A DNA stretch of 64,000 bases from positions 8,308,001-8,372,000 of the forward strand of contig JAPFFF010000002.1 in NCBI GenBank assembly GCA_039105265.1, written 5' to 3'. The notes beneath the pieces were generated by a model that was not told the origin of the DNA, searched no databases, and worked only from the letters and a program-made list of their open reading frames with translations. Source of the DNA: Tritrichomonas musculus (Eukaryota > Parabasalia > Tritrichomonadida > Tritrichomonadidae). The translations under genes and the position numbers were made by a program. Position 1 is the first letter of the stretch. Each line of letters begins with the position of its first letter. Positions 29,788-39,395 of the stretch are shown here, piece by piece.

Positions 29788-32748
29788 TCATATATTTCTT
29801 AAGAATCTTTTTAAATCAGGAGGAAATATAATAATTTGAATATTTGAGTTATTCGCAATGTTTTTGCCAATAAATCTCAATTCTGAATTGTCTGGTATTT
29901 CAATTATTTGGAGACTGTAGCATTTAAAAAAAGCATGATCACGAATATGAGTAACATGTGATGGAATTGTGATACATTCAATTGCAGAATTGAAAAAAGC
30001 ATTTGTCTCAATTAATTTCAATTCTGACATATCATGAAAATCGACAAATCTAAGTTTTTGGCAACAAGAAAACGCGCTTTTACTAATTTTAACGACCGAT
30101 GATGGGATTTGAATTCTTTCTAGAGAAGAGAAAGAGAAAGCTGAATCATCAATTATTTCCAATTTTGAGTCGATATAAAATTCAATTGCTTTTAATCGGA
30201 TGCAATGATAAAAAGAATAAGGTCCAATTATTTTAATAAAAGGAGGAATTTTTGCCAAAACTATATTTTTTGGAGCAAATTTTAAAACATCAAAATTGTC
30301 ACTTTTTAAGTCTGACTTGCCAAGTAAAAAATCATTAAAAATACAAATATTTTTAATTTTACATGGTAAAACTGTAACTTTTGTTAAATTCGTTGCCCTA
30401 CAAAAGCATCTATCGTCAAGATCTTCAATACTCGATGGAATCGAAATTTCTTCAATTGAAAAACTGACGAATGCGAATTTGCATATTTTTTTTAAGCTAG
30501 AATCAGGAGAACATTTGACAGTTTTTAACTTTGAGCATCCAGAAAAGGCAAAAACGTCAATTTTGGTAACATGTGGAGGAATTGTTATATGTGTAATAGA
30601 TGAATGAGCAAATGAGCTATAGCTGATTGATAATAATTTCGAATTACCAAAAAAGTCAACATTTTTTAATACCATGCAAAAATCAAAAGCGCATTCATCA
30701 ATGTGAGTTGTATTTGAAGGAATTGTGATGGATTCAATTGAAGAATAAGAAAATGCAGATCTATCAATTATTTTCAATTTGGAATTTTCTTGAAATTCAA
30801 CTTTTTTAAGATTTGGGCAATATGAAAATGCAGAATTGCCAATTTTGGTAACGCCTGATGGAATCAAAATGGATTTAATTGCAGAATTATTGAAAGCAAA
30901 TTTTTCAATTAATTCTAATTTTGAATCTTCAGAAAAAGTGGCAGTTTTCAAAAGTTTACATCGATTGAATGCATAAGGTGCAATAATTCTAATAAACGAT
31001 GGAATTGCTGCTATTTCAATATTTCGCCTTGCAAATAAAAGAACATCAAAATTTTCTTGATTCAAATCTGATTTTCCAACGATGAAACAGTTGTCAAAAA
31101 CAGAGATATTTCTTTCTTCTTTCTGAAATATTGTTATGTTTGTCAAATTATTAATTTCATCACACCAATCATTGTCTATTTCTTTAATACTCGATGGAAT
31201 TGAAATGCTTTCAATTGAAGGAGATGAAAAAGCTCTTTTTTCTAATGTTCTCAATTTTGAATCCCTTGAAAAAGTGACACTTTTCAAATTCATAACTTTA
31301 GAAAATGCAGATTCGCCTATTTTAATTACACTTGCTGGAATAGAAATAGTATCTATCGATATTCCAGTGAAAGCAAATTTATCAATAATTTGTAATTCTG
31401 AATTTTCATGAAATTCGAGAGTTTTCAATTGCTGACAACTGTCAAAAGCAAAAGGTGAAATTCTTCTAACAAATGATGGAATTACAGCATGCTCAATATT
31501 ACGACGTATAAAAAGGAGAACATCAAAAAAATCACTATTTAAATCAGATTTTGCTACAATAAAAGAATCATCAAAATAAGAAACATTTTTCACTTCATTT
31601 TGTGTAACTTTAACATCAGCTAATTTCCGTGTCCCTCTGAGCCATTCTCTCCCAATGTTCACAACACTTGAAGGGATGCTTATTCTTTCAATTGGCGAAA
31701 ACGCAAATGAAAAATCACCAATTGTCATCAATTTTGATCCATTCAAAAAGTCGACACTTTTGAGTATGTGGCAATCGTAAAAAGACGACGGCCCAATTTC
31801 GACGACATTTGATGGAATGACAATTCTTTCTAATGATGAATATGAGAAAGCATGTTCTTCAATTAAAGTTAATTCTGATCCTTCTTCAAATTGAACAGAT
31901 TTCAACTTTTTGCAAGAAGAAAATGCAAATTTTCCAATTGTTTTGACTGTTTTTGGAATGACAATTCTCTCCAATGACGAATAACTGAATGTCGATTGAT
32001 CGATGAATTTCAATTCCGAATTTCTTTCAAAATTGATCGATTTGATATTCGTTAAATTGATGAATGATTTCTCAACAATGCTCGTAACAATGAATTCTTG
32101 CGATTCAAATTCAATTTTTGTTGGAATCGTGACTTCTTCTCTGGTATCAATTTTGCGGAAAACAGCTGCTGTTTTGTCTTCTTCATTCAAAACAAAAGAA
32201 AGTCCACATTCATGCTTCACTTCATTTCGACCAAATAAGTCAACAAATTTTAAATTTTCTTTCAAACAAGAATCATATAGATCTTTCTTAACTTCTTCAA
32301 AACGAGAAAGGGATTTAATTCCCTTATTTGTGAATAATAAACGAATTGTTTGTTGATAGTTTTCAATTTTGGATTCAAAAATCAATTTTTTTTCTTTGAT
32401 TTCTTTTTTTTCATTCCCGTTTATGGTGAATAAGGAAGAAAATTCATCTGAATTGGTCTCATACTTATGAAAAAGATGAATTATGTCCTTCATTCTATCA
32501 AATTCTTGACTTAATTGCTCATATTCTGACAAATTAAAGAAATTTATATTTGGGACTTCTTTTTTCACCCAATGATTGATAAAAGATTGTAGTACATCTT
32601 TACTGACATTTGATTTAACTTCATATTGATGCTTATTTAGTAAAGACAAATAAATACACTGATCAACGTCTGGAAGTGAGACAAATTCAGAAGGAATTGT
32701 AAATAAGTTATTTTCTAAAACTAAATAAAATTTATTATTTCCTTTCAT
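29788..32748 (-). CDS. BspA-like LRR protein with BTB-like N-terminal domain
   Basis: 986 residues and an intact frame from an ATG. Residues about 5-110 resemble the BTB-like module used at the start of many trichomonad LRR and RCC1 proteins (FTIPSEFVSLPDVDQCIYLSLL...). A charged helical stretch follows to about 180. Then about 30 TpLRR units run to the C-terminus (SFSYSSLERIVIPS.VV.IG, FSSCKKLKSVQFEEGSEL), interrupted three times by the family insert (FIVAKSDLNSDFFDVLLFIRRNIE and relatives). No signal peptide or transmembrane segment is visible, so a cytosolic protein is likely. LRR arrays of this type mediate protein binding; no partner is indicated. Confidence 0.85.
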   Translation of the reverse strand: MKGNNKFYLVLENNLFTIPSEFVSLPDVDQCIYLSLLNKHQYEVKSNVSKDVLQSFINHWVKKEVPNINFFNLSEYEQLSQEFDRMKDIIHLFHKYETNSDEFSSLFTINGNEKKEIKEKKLIFESKIENYQQTIRLLFTNKGIKSLSRFEEVKKDLYDSCLKENLKFVDLFGRNEVKHECGLSFVLNEEDKTAAVFRKIDTREEVTIPTKIEFESQEFIVTSIVEKSFINLTNIKSINFERNSELKFIDQSTFSYSSLERIVIPKTVKTIGKFAFSSCKKLKSVQFEEGSELTLIEEHAFSYSSLERIVIPSNVVEIGPSSFYDCHILKSVDFLNGSKLMTIGDFSFAFSPIERISIPSSVVNIGREWLRGTRKLADVKVTQNEVKNVSYFDDSFIVAKSDLNSDFFDVLLFIRRNIEHAVIPSFVRRISPFAFDSCQQLKTLEFHENSELQIIDKFAFTGISIDTISIPASVIKIGESAFSKVMNLKSVTFSRDSKLRTLEKRAFSSPSIESISIPSSIKEIDNDWCDEINNLTNITIFQKEERNISVFDNCFIVGKSDLNQENFDVLLFARRNIEIAAIPSFIRIIAPYAFNRCKLLKTATFSEDSKLELIEKFAFNNSAIKSILIPSGVTKIGNSAFSYCPNLKKVEFQENSKLKIIDRSAFSYSSIESITIPSNTTHIDECAFDFCMVLKNVDFFGNSKLLSISYSSFAHSSITHITIPPHVTKIDVFAFSGCSKLKTVKCSPDSSLKKICKFAFVSFSIEEISIPSSIEDLDDRCFCRATNLTKVTVLPCKIKNICIFNDFLLGKSDLKSDNFDVLKFAPKNIVLAKIPPFIKIIGPYSFYHCIRLKAIEFYIDSKLEIIDDSAFSFSSLERIQIPSSVVKISKSAFSCCQKLRFVDFHDMSELKLIETNAFFNSAIECITIPSHVTHIRDHAFFKCYSLQIIEIPDNSELRFIGKNIANNSNIQIIIFPPDLKRFLRNI

Positions 32749-33632
32749 TAATTAGATTTTTATGGTCTGAAATTTCTTTTTAAATTGTAAAACAAAAAGT
32801 TGTAAACATTTTTATAAAGTATTCAAACTCTAAATGAATGAAAAAACCAAATATATTAAAATATAAGGAAATTTTTTTAATAATATATATAAAATAAGCT
32901 CTATTAGAATATTTTATTATATTTGAAATAGTTTAATAAAAGATATTTTTTAATGTTGGAGCTTATTCCTAATAATAAAAATAATCATATTTTTACATTA
33001 GTCATATGTTTTTCCTAATAAAAATTATGTAATTTCTAATAGAGATTGATTATTTGTCAAACTTATCTAAAAAACTATATGGAATATGAAATATAATTTA
33101 TATTCAAGAAAAAAAAAAAGTTATTTAGATACCATAAAAGATTTGAGAGGTTTTAAGAAAAATGTATTGCTCCTGGGAATATTTTTTTCTTTTTAATTAG
33201 AATAAGTGATATACAAATTAATTCTAAATATCACTTTTTGAGATATATTTAACGAATTTATTTGAAAATTTTCAATAAATCACAGGATATAATTGAAATG
33301 AAGTCAGATTTTAAATATTTGGTTGGTTTTCAGTGAAGAATTATTTTGTTTTTGATTATAAATGATCTAGAGTTTTTTCTACTCTCAAGCATATATTGTT
33401 GTTCCTAAAATCGTTTTTTATTATTATTATCTATTTGTATGAAAAATAAGATTATCAATTACCTACTAAATAATTTATATTAGTTCGATGTTATGACTTG
33501 GAATCAATAATTCATTAAAGTCAAAAAGATTGAAATCTCAAAATATGAATAATATTTTATATCAATGAATATTATTGTTTCATGTTTTCTTTAACTGCAT
33601 CCAAACTTGATTAAAAAATCTTAATAAAAAGC

Positions 33633-33664
<32 letters not shown>

Positions 33665-33683
33665 CATTATTTATTCGAATAGA
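32749..33683. other. AT-rich intergenic DNA
   Basis: No gene recognised. It contains an A29 tract at 33636-33664, just beyond the 3' side of the C2/UBR gene. Confidence 0.5.
33636..33664. repeat. A29 homopolymer tract
   Basis: 29 consecutive A on the plus strand, 20 bp downstream of the stop of a minus-strand gene, so it is a T tract relative to that gene. Confidence 0.8.
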
Positions 33684-34517
33684 TTAGGTTTTATTAATAT
33701 CCTCATTTTGACAGATTTTCGCTTCAACAATACCCATGTATATTAAGTAGTGACCATGATGGAAATTTTTAGCACAATTTTGGCAAATAAAAAATTTGCA
33801 TGATGGATCGCAATCTTTACAGTAAAACATGGGCTGATTAACAGGATTTCTGTTGGTTTCAACCGCAGTACATTCAAGCTCCCCTTCTGTTTTTGGCATG
33901 CAATGACATTGACATTTTGCAGGGCAATCGCAGTAAAATTCTGGCTGAACACTGTCAAAGCGAATATCATGTCCTTTGTGACAATTTCTGGCGCAAACTT
34001 CGCATATTCCCATACCGTTATCGAAAGTGATATTGCATGTTAAGCATGAGAAGAGTTTTTGCTTTATGTATTTTTCTCCTGTGGCTGAAAAAGTACAAAA
34101 CGGTTCAATACTTGTTTTGAAAGTTTGAACTTCAAAAAATAATTTTCCCGCATTTTTTTGGTTGAAAGTAATGTCAACTTCTTTTTTTATAACGGGCCCG
34201 CCAACAATTAAAGTGTCAATTGGAAATTGAATTTCATCCATTATTTTCTCATATGAATCGTCAATTTCGTCGGCATCATCGTCATCGTCATTCTCTTCAA
34301 AATTGAGCATATTGAAAAGTAAAATATCGTTGTGATCTGTAGTAAATAAATCGAATTCTTCGTTCCAAACTGGATTTGTGGTATTAGTTTTGTAATCTGT
34401 ACTTGCTTCTGGTTGATCAGGCTGATTTTTTAAACGTATCGTTATAATTGGATTATATTTCGTATTAATCAGTTCTTTAGCTTCACAAATTTTAACATGC
34501 AGCCTAATTTCATTCAT
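33684..34517 (-). CDS. C2-domain protein with UBR-type zinc finger
   Basis: 277 residues. Residues 1 to about 130 form a C2-like beta-sandwich (LHVKICEAKELI...NPIITIRLK...TNPVWNEEFDLF...), with acidic residues including a run DDDDDADE in the loop region near 78-85; these could bind calcium. Residues about 145-265 are Cys/His-rich (CLTC, CEVCARNCHKGHD, YCDCPAKCQCHC, YCKDCDPSC, CQNCAKNFHHGH), a pattern close to the UBR box that reads N-degrons in E3 ligases. No RING or HECT domain is present, so it may be an adaptor recruiting substrates at membranes. No initiator-like motif is obvious upstream. Confidence 0.75.
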   Translation of the reverse strand: MNEIRLHVKICEAKELINTKYNPIITIRLKNQPDQPEASTDYKTNTTNPVWNEEFDLFTTDHNDILLFNMLNFEENDDDDDADEIDDSYEKIMDEIQFPIDTLIVGGPVIKKEVDITFNQKNAGKLFFEVQTFKTSIEPFCTFSATGEKYIKQKLFSCLTCNITFDNGMGICEVCARNCHKGHDIRFDSVQPEFYCDCPAKCQCHCMPKTEGELECTAVETNRNPVNQPMFYCKDCDPSCKFFICQNCAKNFHHGHYLIYMGIVEAKICQNEDINKT

Positions 34518-35001
34518 TAATAATTTCTATTAAAAACTCGAAGAAAAGGCCAAATAATCAAGCAATTTATATTTATGAATGGTATTAAAAAGTTTAAAAA
34601 AAATTTATTAAAAATAATTCATATCTTTAAATATTTTTAAATTTTTTATAATATTTTGTATTTAATATTGTTTTTATAATAATTTGTTTTTAGAAAATAC
34701 TAAATTAATATAATATCTGGATAATTAATTTAAGTTTGATGAAATAGTACTTCATTTGCATTATTATTTCATTATTATCCATATATAATTTTTAAATTTG
34801 ATGATATATATTTATTCTTATCCAAAGTTATTAAATTTGAAAAAATAAATATTATTGATTCTTTTTACTAAGCATTTAATAATGATGAAATTTATAGTTA
34901 ATAAAATATCTATTATAAATAATTATAATTATAAAAATAAAAATAATTATTCTGCAAGATATCAATATTTTAAAATTATTCAAAGTTTCAATTCTCCATA
35001 T
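34518..35001. other. AT-rich intergenic DNA between divergent genes
   Basis: Nothing recognised before the 26-bp direct repeat at 35002. Confidence 0.5.
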
Positions 35002-35058
35002 ATTCAAAAATAGTTACGTTAAATTCACAGACATTCAAAAATAGTTACGTTAAATTCA
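35002..35058. repeat. 26-bp direct repeat, 31-bp period, upstream of a BspA gene
   Basis: ATTCAAAAATAGTTACG followed by TTAAATTCA occurs exactly at 35002-35027 and 35033-35058, ending about 65 bp before the ATG of the next gene. It could be a duplicated promoter element. Confidence 0.8.
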
Positions 35059-35123
35059 TGAATACCCTTTTTTTTGAATACTTTATTTTGATTAATTGAT
35101 AGGTGAATGCTTTGAAATTCTAT

Positions 35124-36491
35124 ATGCAAATATCTGATGAAATTAATATAAATTTGAAGCTTGATCATGAAAAAGCAAATTCTAAAGTCATTAAATCTCC
35201 TGAAGCCAGTGGTAATATTTACATTCAAAAATTAATCTATTATCATTGTAAAGAATATAGAATTGTTAGCATCAATAATTTTGCATTTTTTAACAATAAA
35301 GCAATCAAATCTGTAAAATTTCCTGATGATTCGGAATTAAGATCAATTTTTAATAATTCTTTCAGAAAATCATCTATCGAGTATATATTTATTCCTCCCA
35401 AAGTCAAAAAAATTGATTATTTAGCATTTTTTGGGTGCAGCAATCTTAAATCAATTGAATTTTCAGCAAAATCTAAATTATTAATAATTGGACATTCAGC
35501 TTTTATGTATTGTCCGCTTAAAAAAATAATAATTCCATCATCAGTTACACACATATCAAATTCAGCATTCAATCATTGCAAAGAACTTCAATTTATTGAA
35601 TTTCAACCTAATTCAAAATTACATATAATTAATGAAATGGCATTCATGGATTGCACGTCATTAGAAACAATCACCATCCCATCATCAGTTAAAAAAATTG
35701 GGAGCAGGGCTTTCATGAACTGTTTCAATCTTAGAAAAGTTGTTTTAACCGAAAATTCAAAATTGAATTCAATTGGAACTCATTCATTCTTTTTCACATC
35801 ACTCGAAAAGTTTTTCATTCCATCAAAAGTTTCCAATCTTGAAGATGGCTGGTGTTACGGACTCAAAAATTTGAATGATCTTTCAATTTCACTTCACAAT
35901 TCAAATTTTTCAATATATAACGATCAATTTGTTCTTGGAAAGACACATAAAGAAAGAAGCCCATTTGATATAATCTTATTTGCACGAAGCGATGCTGAAA
36001 AAATTGTCATTCCATCTTTTATCAAGAGAATTGGTCCATATTCATTTTCATATCACCAAAATTTGAAAACCATTAAATTTTTGAATGATTCAAAAATTGA
36101 AAGAATTGAAAAATTCGCTTTTTCTTACTCTTTTGTCGAAAAAGTAACTTTGCCTATCACTTTAAATATTATCCAAACTGAAGCTTTTAGTGCTTGCTTA
36201 AAATTGAAATCAATTGAATTTTCTGAAAATTCAATTGGTACTGAAAAAGTTAAATGTATTACAAAAATTGGAAAATTTGCCTTTTTGAGATGCCCGGCTC
36301 TTGAAAAAATTGAGTTTTTGGGAAACGAGTTGCTTCTAGAAAATCAATGTTTTCAGAGTTGTTCAAATCTTTGGTTGATTTCATGTCCAAACGCCGAGTT
36401 TGTCTATCTCAGCTTGGATAGTTTTGGTAGCGTTTCTCGCCAATTTTCACTGTTCATAAAGGCCAATTCACAAATATTTGAAAAAGTGTAA
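35124..36491 (+). CDS. BspA-like LRR protein
   Basis: 455 residues from the first ATG; the frame is open upstream only to TAG 35100-35102 through a GTG. A short N-terminal lead (about 50 residues) is followed by about 15 TpLRR units (SFRKSSIEYIFIPPKVKKID, FNHCKELQFIEFQPNSKL...). One family insert sits near residues 265-300 (FVLGKTHKERSPFDIILFARSDAEK). The C-terminal 60 residues depart from the repeat pattern (FLGNELLLENQCFQSCSNLW...). There is no signal peptide, membrane segment or BTB-like module, so it is shorter than the 986-residue relative. The tandem 26-bp element upstream may be part of its promoter. Confidence 0.75.
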   Translation: MQISDEININLKLDHEKANSKVIKSPEASGNIYIQKLIYYHCKEYRIVSINNFAFFNNKAIKSVKFPDDSELRSIFNNSFRKSSIEYIFIPPKVKKIDYLAFFGCSNLKSIEFSAKSKLLIIGHSAFMYCPLKKIIIPSSVTHISNSAFNHCKELQFIEFQPNSKLHIINEMAFMDCTSLETITIPSSVKKIGSRAFMNCFNLRKVVLTENSKLNSIGTHSFFFTSLEKFFIPSKVSNLEDGWCYGLKNLNDLSISLHNSNFSIYNDQFVLGKTHKERSPFDIILFARSDAEKIVIPSFIKRIGPYSFSYHQNLKTIKFLNDSKIERIEKFAFSYSFVEKVTLPITLNIIQTEAFSACLKLKSIEFSENSIGTEKVKCITKIGKFAFLRCPALEKIEFLGNELLLENQCFQSCSNLWLISCPNAEFVYLSLDSFGSVSRQFSLFIKANSQIFEKV

Positions 36492-36649
36492 TAAAATATA
36501 GTTAGATTAAATATGTCTAAGTACAATAAATATATCTAAGTATAATCGGGATTGTGTACTCTGTACTTTTTTAAATGTGTACTCCCAAAAATGTACTTTC
36601 CAAGTTTTCGATGTGTACTCCTGAATAAACAAATGTTTTTATTTTACCT

Positions 36650-36650
<1 letters not shown>

Positions 36651-36690
<40 letters not shown>
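36651..36690. repeat. A40 homopolymer tract
   Basis: 40 consecutive A, the longest homopolymer in the window, preceded by several GTGTACTC words (36554-36620). It separates the BspA gene from the mobile-looking region. Confidence 0.85.
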
Positions 36691-36695
<5 letters not shown>

Positions 36696-36740
36696 TTTGA
36701 AAGAGATAATTTGAAATTTTAAATATCAAAAATAAGTTTA

Positions 36741-36872
36741 TATAGTTGGTGGACATAATTCTGTTTTGGAGACATAATTATGTTTTCACATCATTTCTAT
36801 ATATTCAAATTGGACTTTTAATAAAAATAAATTATCTCCTGAATAAACAAATGGACATGTCCACCAACTATA
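36741..36872. mobile_element. 132-bp element with 16-bp terminal inverted repeats
   Basis: TATAGTTGGTGGACAT at 36741-36756 is the exact inverse of ATGTCCACCAACTATA at 36857-36872. Reading the outer TA pairs as target duplication leaves 14-bp TIRs and a TA target, as in mariner-class MITEs. The word CTGAATAAACAAATG near the right end also occurs at about 36621-36635, outside the element. There is no coding capacity. Confidence 0.55.
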
Positions 36873-36897
36873 ATTTATTTTTAATTTCATTTGCAAA

Positions 36898-37098
36898 TTA
36901 CTCTATTGGTGTTCTAAAACTTTGTGGATATAATTCGCGATATATTTTATAAAGGTATATTGTCTTTTGTTTTTTTGTTAATGGTATATGATATTTCATT
37001 CTTTGTTCAATGTAACTGAATTCAAAATATCGAACTTTGAACTCTTTGTGAAATCGAGGCAGACAATTTCTGTGATGTTTCGGCTTTAAATGCTGCAT
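36898..37098 (-). CDS. short basic hypothetical protein
   Basis: 66 codons from ATG 37098, rich in Lys/Arg/His/Tyr (MQHLKPKHHRNCLPRFHKEF...). It is divergent from the helicase relic, starting about 50 bp away. No family is recognised; it may be the end of a larger lost gene of the same mobile-looking segment, or chance. Confidence 0.25.
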   Translation of the reverse strand: MQHLKPKHHRNCLPRFHKEFKVRYFEFSYIEQRMKYHIPLTKKQKTIYLYKIYRELYPQSFRTPIE

Positions 37099-37129
37099 TG
37101 CAATTGATTGATATTCATTTTTGCATTAA

Positions 37130-38755
37130 AGAGAGAAGTATTTTAATTATTTGTTTAGTCAAAGTGCTATCACAACTCCTGAAGTACAAGAACCAACCTA
37201 TATTAGATGGCAGATATTTGATGAGATTCCTGAACGAGTATATACTATACAGTGTGAAGGTTACATTGATAAGAACGGCAAACCATTAAATGATGAAACA
37301 TCGATTAAACACCTCATTAGTGGTGAACATAAACTTTATGTTGATGATTTTATAGAATGCTATGATGAGAATTGTAACTTTCTTGATTATATAGATTATG
37401 ATGATTATTATTATTGTATGAGTCATAACAAGTATGATTTAAGTAAAATTACTAAACAAATTCGAACCAAGAAGTTCATCTGTGAAGCACCAATCGGCTC
37501 TGGTAAATCTACTGCAATTCGTAAATGGATATCTTCTCATAAAACAGATAAATTTTTGGTAATAGTTCCAACAGTAAATATCGCAGAAGAATTCTATACC
37601 AAACTGAGTGATATGAAAGTTAATTCCATACAATTATGTGTTAATGATAATGCGTTTAAAGAGTTTCACAAAGCTGTACATAATGAAGTAAATATTATTA
37701 TTACAACTTACAATACTGCTTCTAAGTGTTTAGGTGACTTAATTGAAGAATATTATGAAAGAAAACAACGACTCGATTACTTTCTTGTAATAGATGAAGC
37801 TCACTTGCTGTTACAACATATAAGTTTGATTGAAATAACCAAAGAGTTCGATAAAGTAGCTTTAATAAGTGCAACAGCTGAAGATATTAAAAACTTTGCG
37901 TGCTTTAGAGATTACATAATCGTTAATCCGTGTATTGATGAGAAATATAATCGAAACATCTATGTTAATAAGTTGATACCAGATGTTGATGAACAACATG
38001 CTGAGATAGTAAACTTAATCGATACAAAGAGAATGAAATACGATAAAGTATTAATAAAAATAGAAGATAAGAAAGAGTGCAAAATATTGAAAAATTTATT
38101 GAAAGATAGGTACAAAGTTGCTTTATATACAGGTGATGAAAAGGAGGTTAAACTGAATAAAGATGGTTTATTTGAAGAAGATGTTGATGTTATCATATCT
38201 ACTTCATCTATCCAGAACGGCCAATCTATTAAAGAGAATATTCTATCTATATTCGTCCAAAAGTATATTGATACCATATCCAGTGTTAAGCAATTTTTAG
38301 GTAGAATTCGTAATAGAAATTCTGATATATATGTATAGGTTCGATATGGAAAACATTTGAAGAAGAGGTATTATTCGATACCAAACAATAGATATGAACG
38401 ACATTTGAATATATTACGTGATATAGCATGGAATGATATGAGTAAAACAAATTGGGATGAAACATTATATAAATTTGGTTATGTAAGATTTGTTAAATAT
38501 GATGATGATGATGATGATGATGAATCTGTTGATGATGAATATGTTGTTGTTACTTCGTACTCCGCTACAGCGGATGAACCAGTTAATGAATCTATCACTA
38601 ATGAACAAATTAACGAACATATCACTAATGAACCTGTTAATGAATCTATCATTAATGAATCACTTAATGAACATATCACTAATGAATATCAGCGATGTTG
38701 GCAAAAAAGAATGAATTATTTGATTTTTATCATAAAACAAACATCAATATATTAA
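37130..38755 (+). pseudogene. SF2 helicase resembling herpesvirus origin-binding proteins, interrupted
   Basis: One frame runs from just after TAA 37127-37129 to 38755 with a single internal TAG at 38336-38338. SF2 helicase motifs are in order: I APIGSGKSTAI (about 37491), Ia VIVPTVN (about 37560), II VIDEAH (about 37790), III SATAED (about 37870), V-like DVIISTSSIQNGQSI (about 38190), VI QFLGRIRNR (about 38290). This arrangement resembles the UL9/origin-binding and A18-like helicases of large DNA viruses and some mobile elements. Beyond the TAG the same frame continues with a basic segment, an Asp run and imperfect NESITNE/NEHITNE repeats. No in-frame ATG precedes motif I except deep in the N-terminal region (about 37420), so the 5' end is lost or spliced. 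Origin in a viral or Maverick-like element is inference. Confidence 0.65.
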
Positions 38756-39395
38756 ATGTCCGCTATTTTAAAAAATGGTTAGCAATCTATTTTTTTAATG
38801 ATTAGCCTATCAACAGTTTGCATTACCGATTATGTTTTACCTTTTAACTGATAGGTAAAGGCGAATTGTTCAACCAGTAGTTATTCATTGTTTCATTTAC
38901 CTATTATAAAGAGTGATCTTGGTATTTTTGCTGCTTCAACTTCAGGTTCTGCAACAAAGTAGAATGAGGTAAATAACATGCTATTGTTCGACAATGACTC
39001 AGGAGTTGAAGATCTCTGATTCCTGAATCTACAAATTACGGATTCGGAAATTGTCAACATTCAGCTCCTGAATTACGATATAAAAGCTCAAGAACGTTCA
39101 TACAATATCATACAATTAGGTTTCAGAAGCTGACTGCTATCAACTCCTGAATTGTAAACATTCCCAATCTCTTATATCTAAATTCAAGAGCCTAGCGTTT
39201 AAATGAAAAAAAAAAAAAATTATTTTATTTTTTATAGCTTAATTTATTCATTGAATGCTATTTATATAATTCCTTTTTTGAAATTGAGAATGTGTAATTT
39301 TAAATTCTCGAGTAGGTTCAGAAATAAAAATATTTTAAAAAATTTTAAGAACTTTGAATAGTTTACATCTATCAAAAAGAGTTTTGCATAAAAAA
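38756..39395. other. intergenic DNA with imperfect short repeats
   Basis: Contains ACTCCTGAATT / GCTCCTGAATTA / GATTCCTGAAT words at about 39020-39150, spaced 50-80 bp, of unknown meaning. No gene is recognised. Confidence 0.4.

Noticed and set aside
30296-32356. Plus-strand frames antisense to the 986-residue BspA gene
   Set aside because: Mirror readings of LRR codons; the minus-strand protein has the recognisable repeats.
38490-38714. Met/Leu/Asn-rich 74-codon frame
   Set aside because: Shifted reading of the Asp run and the NESITNE repeats in the helicase tail.
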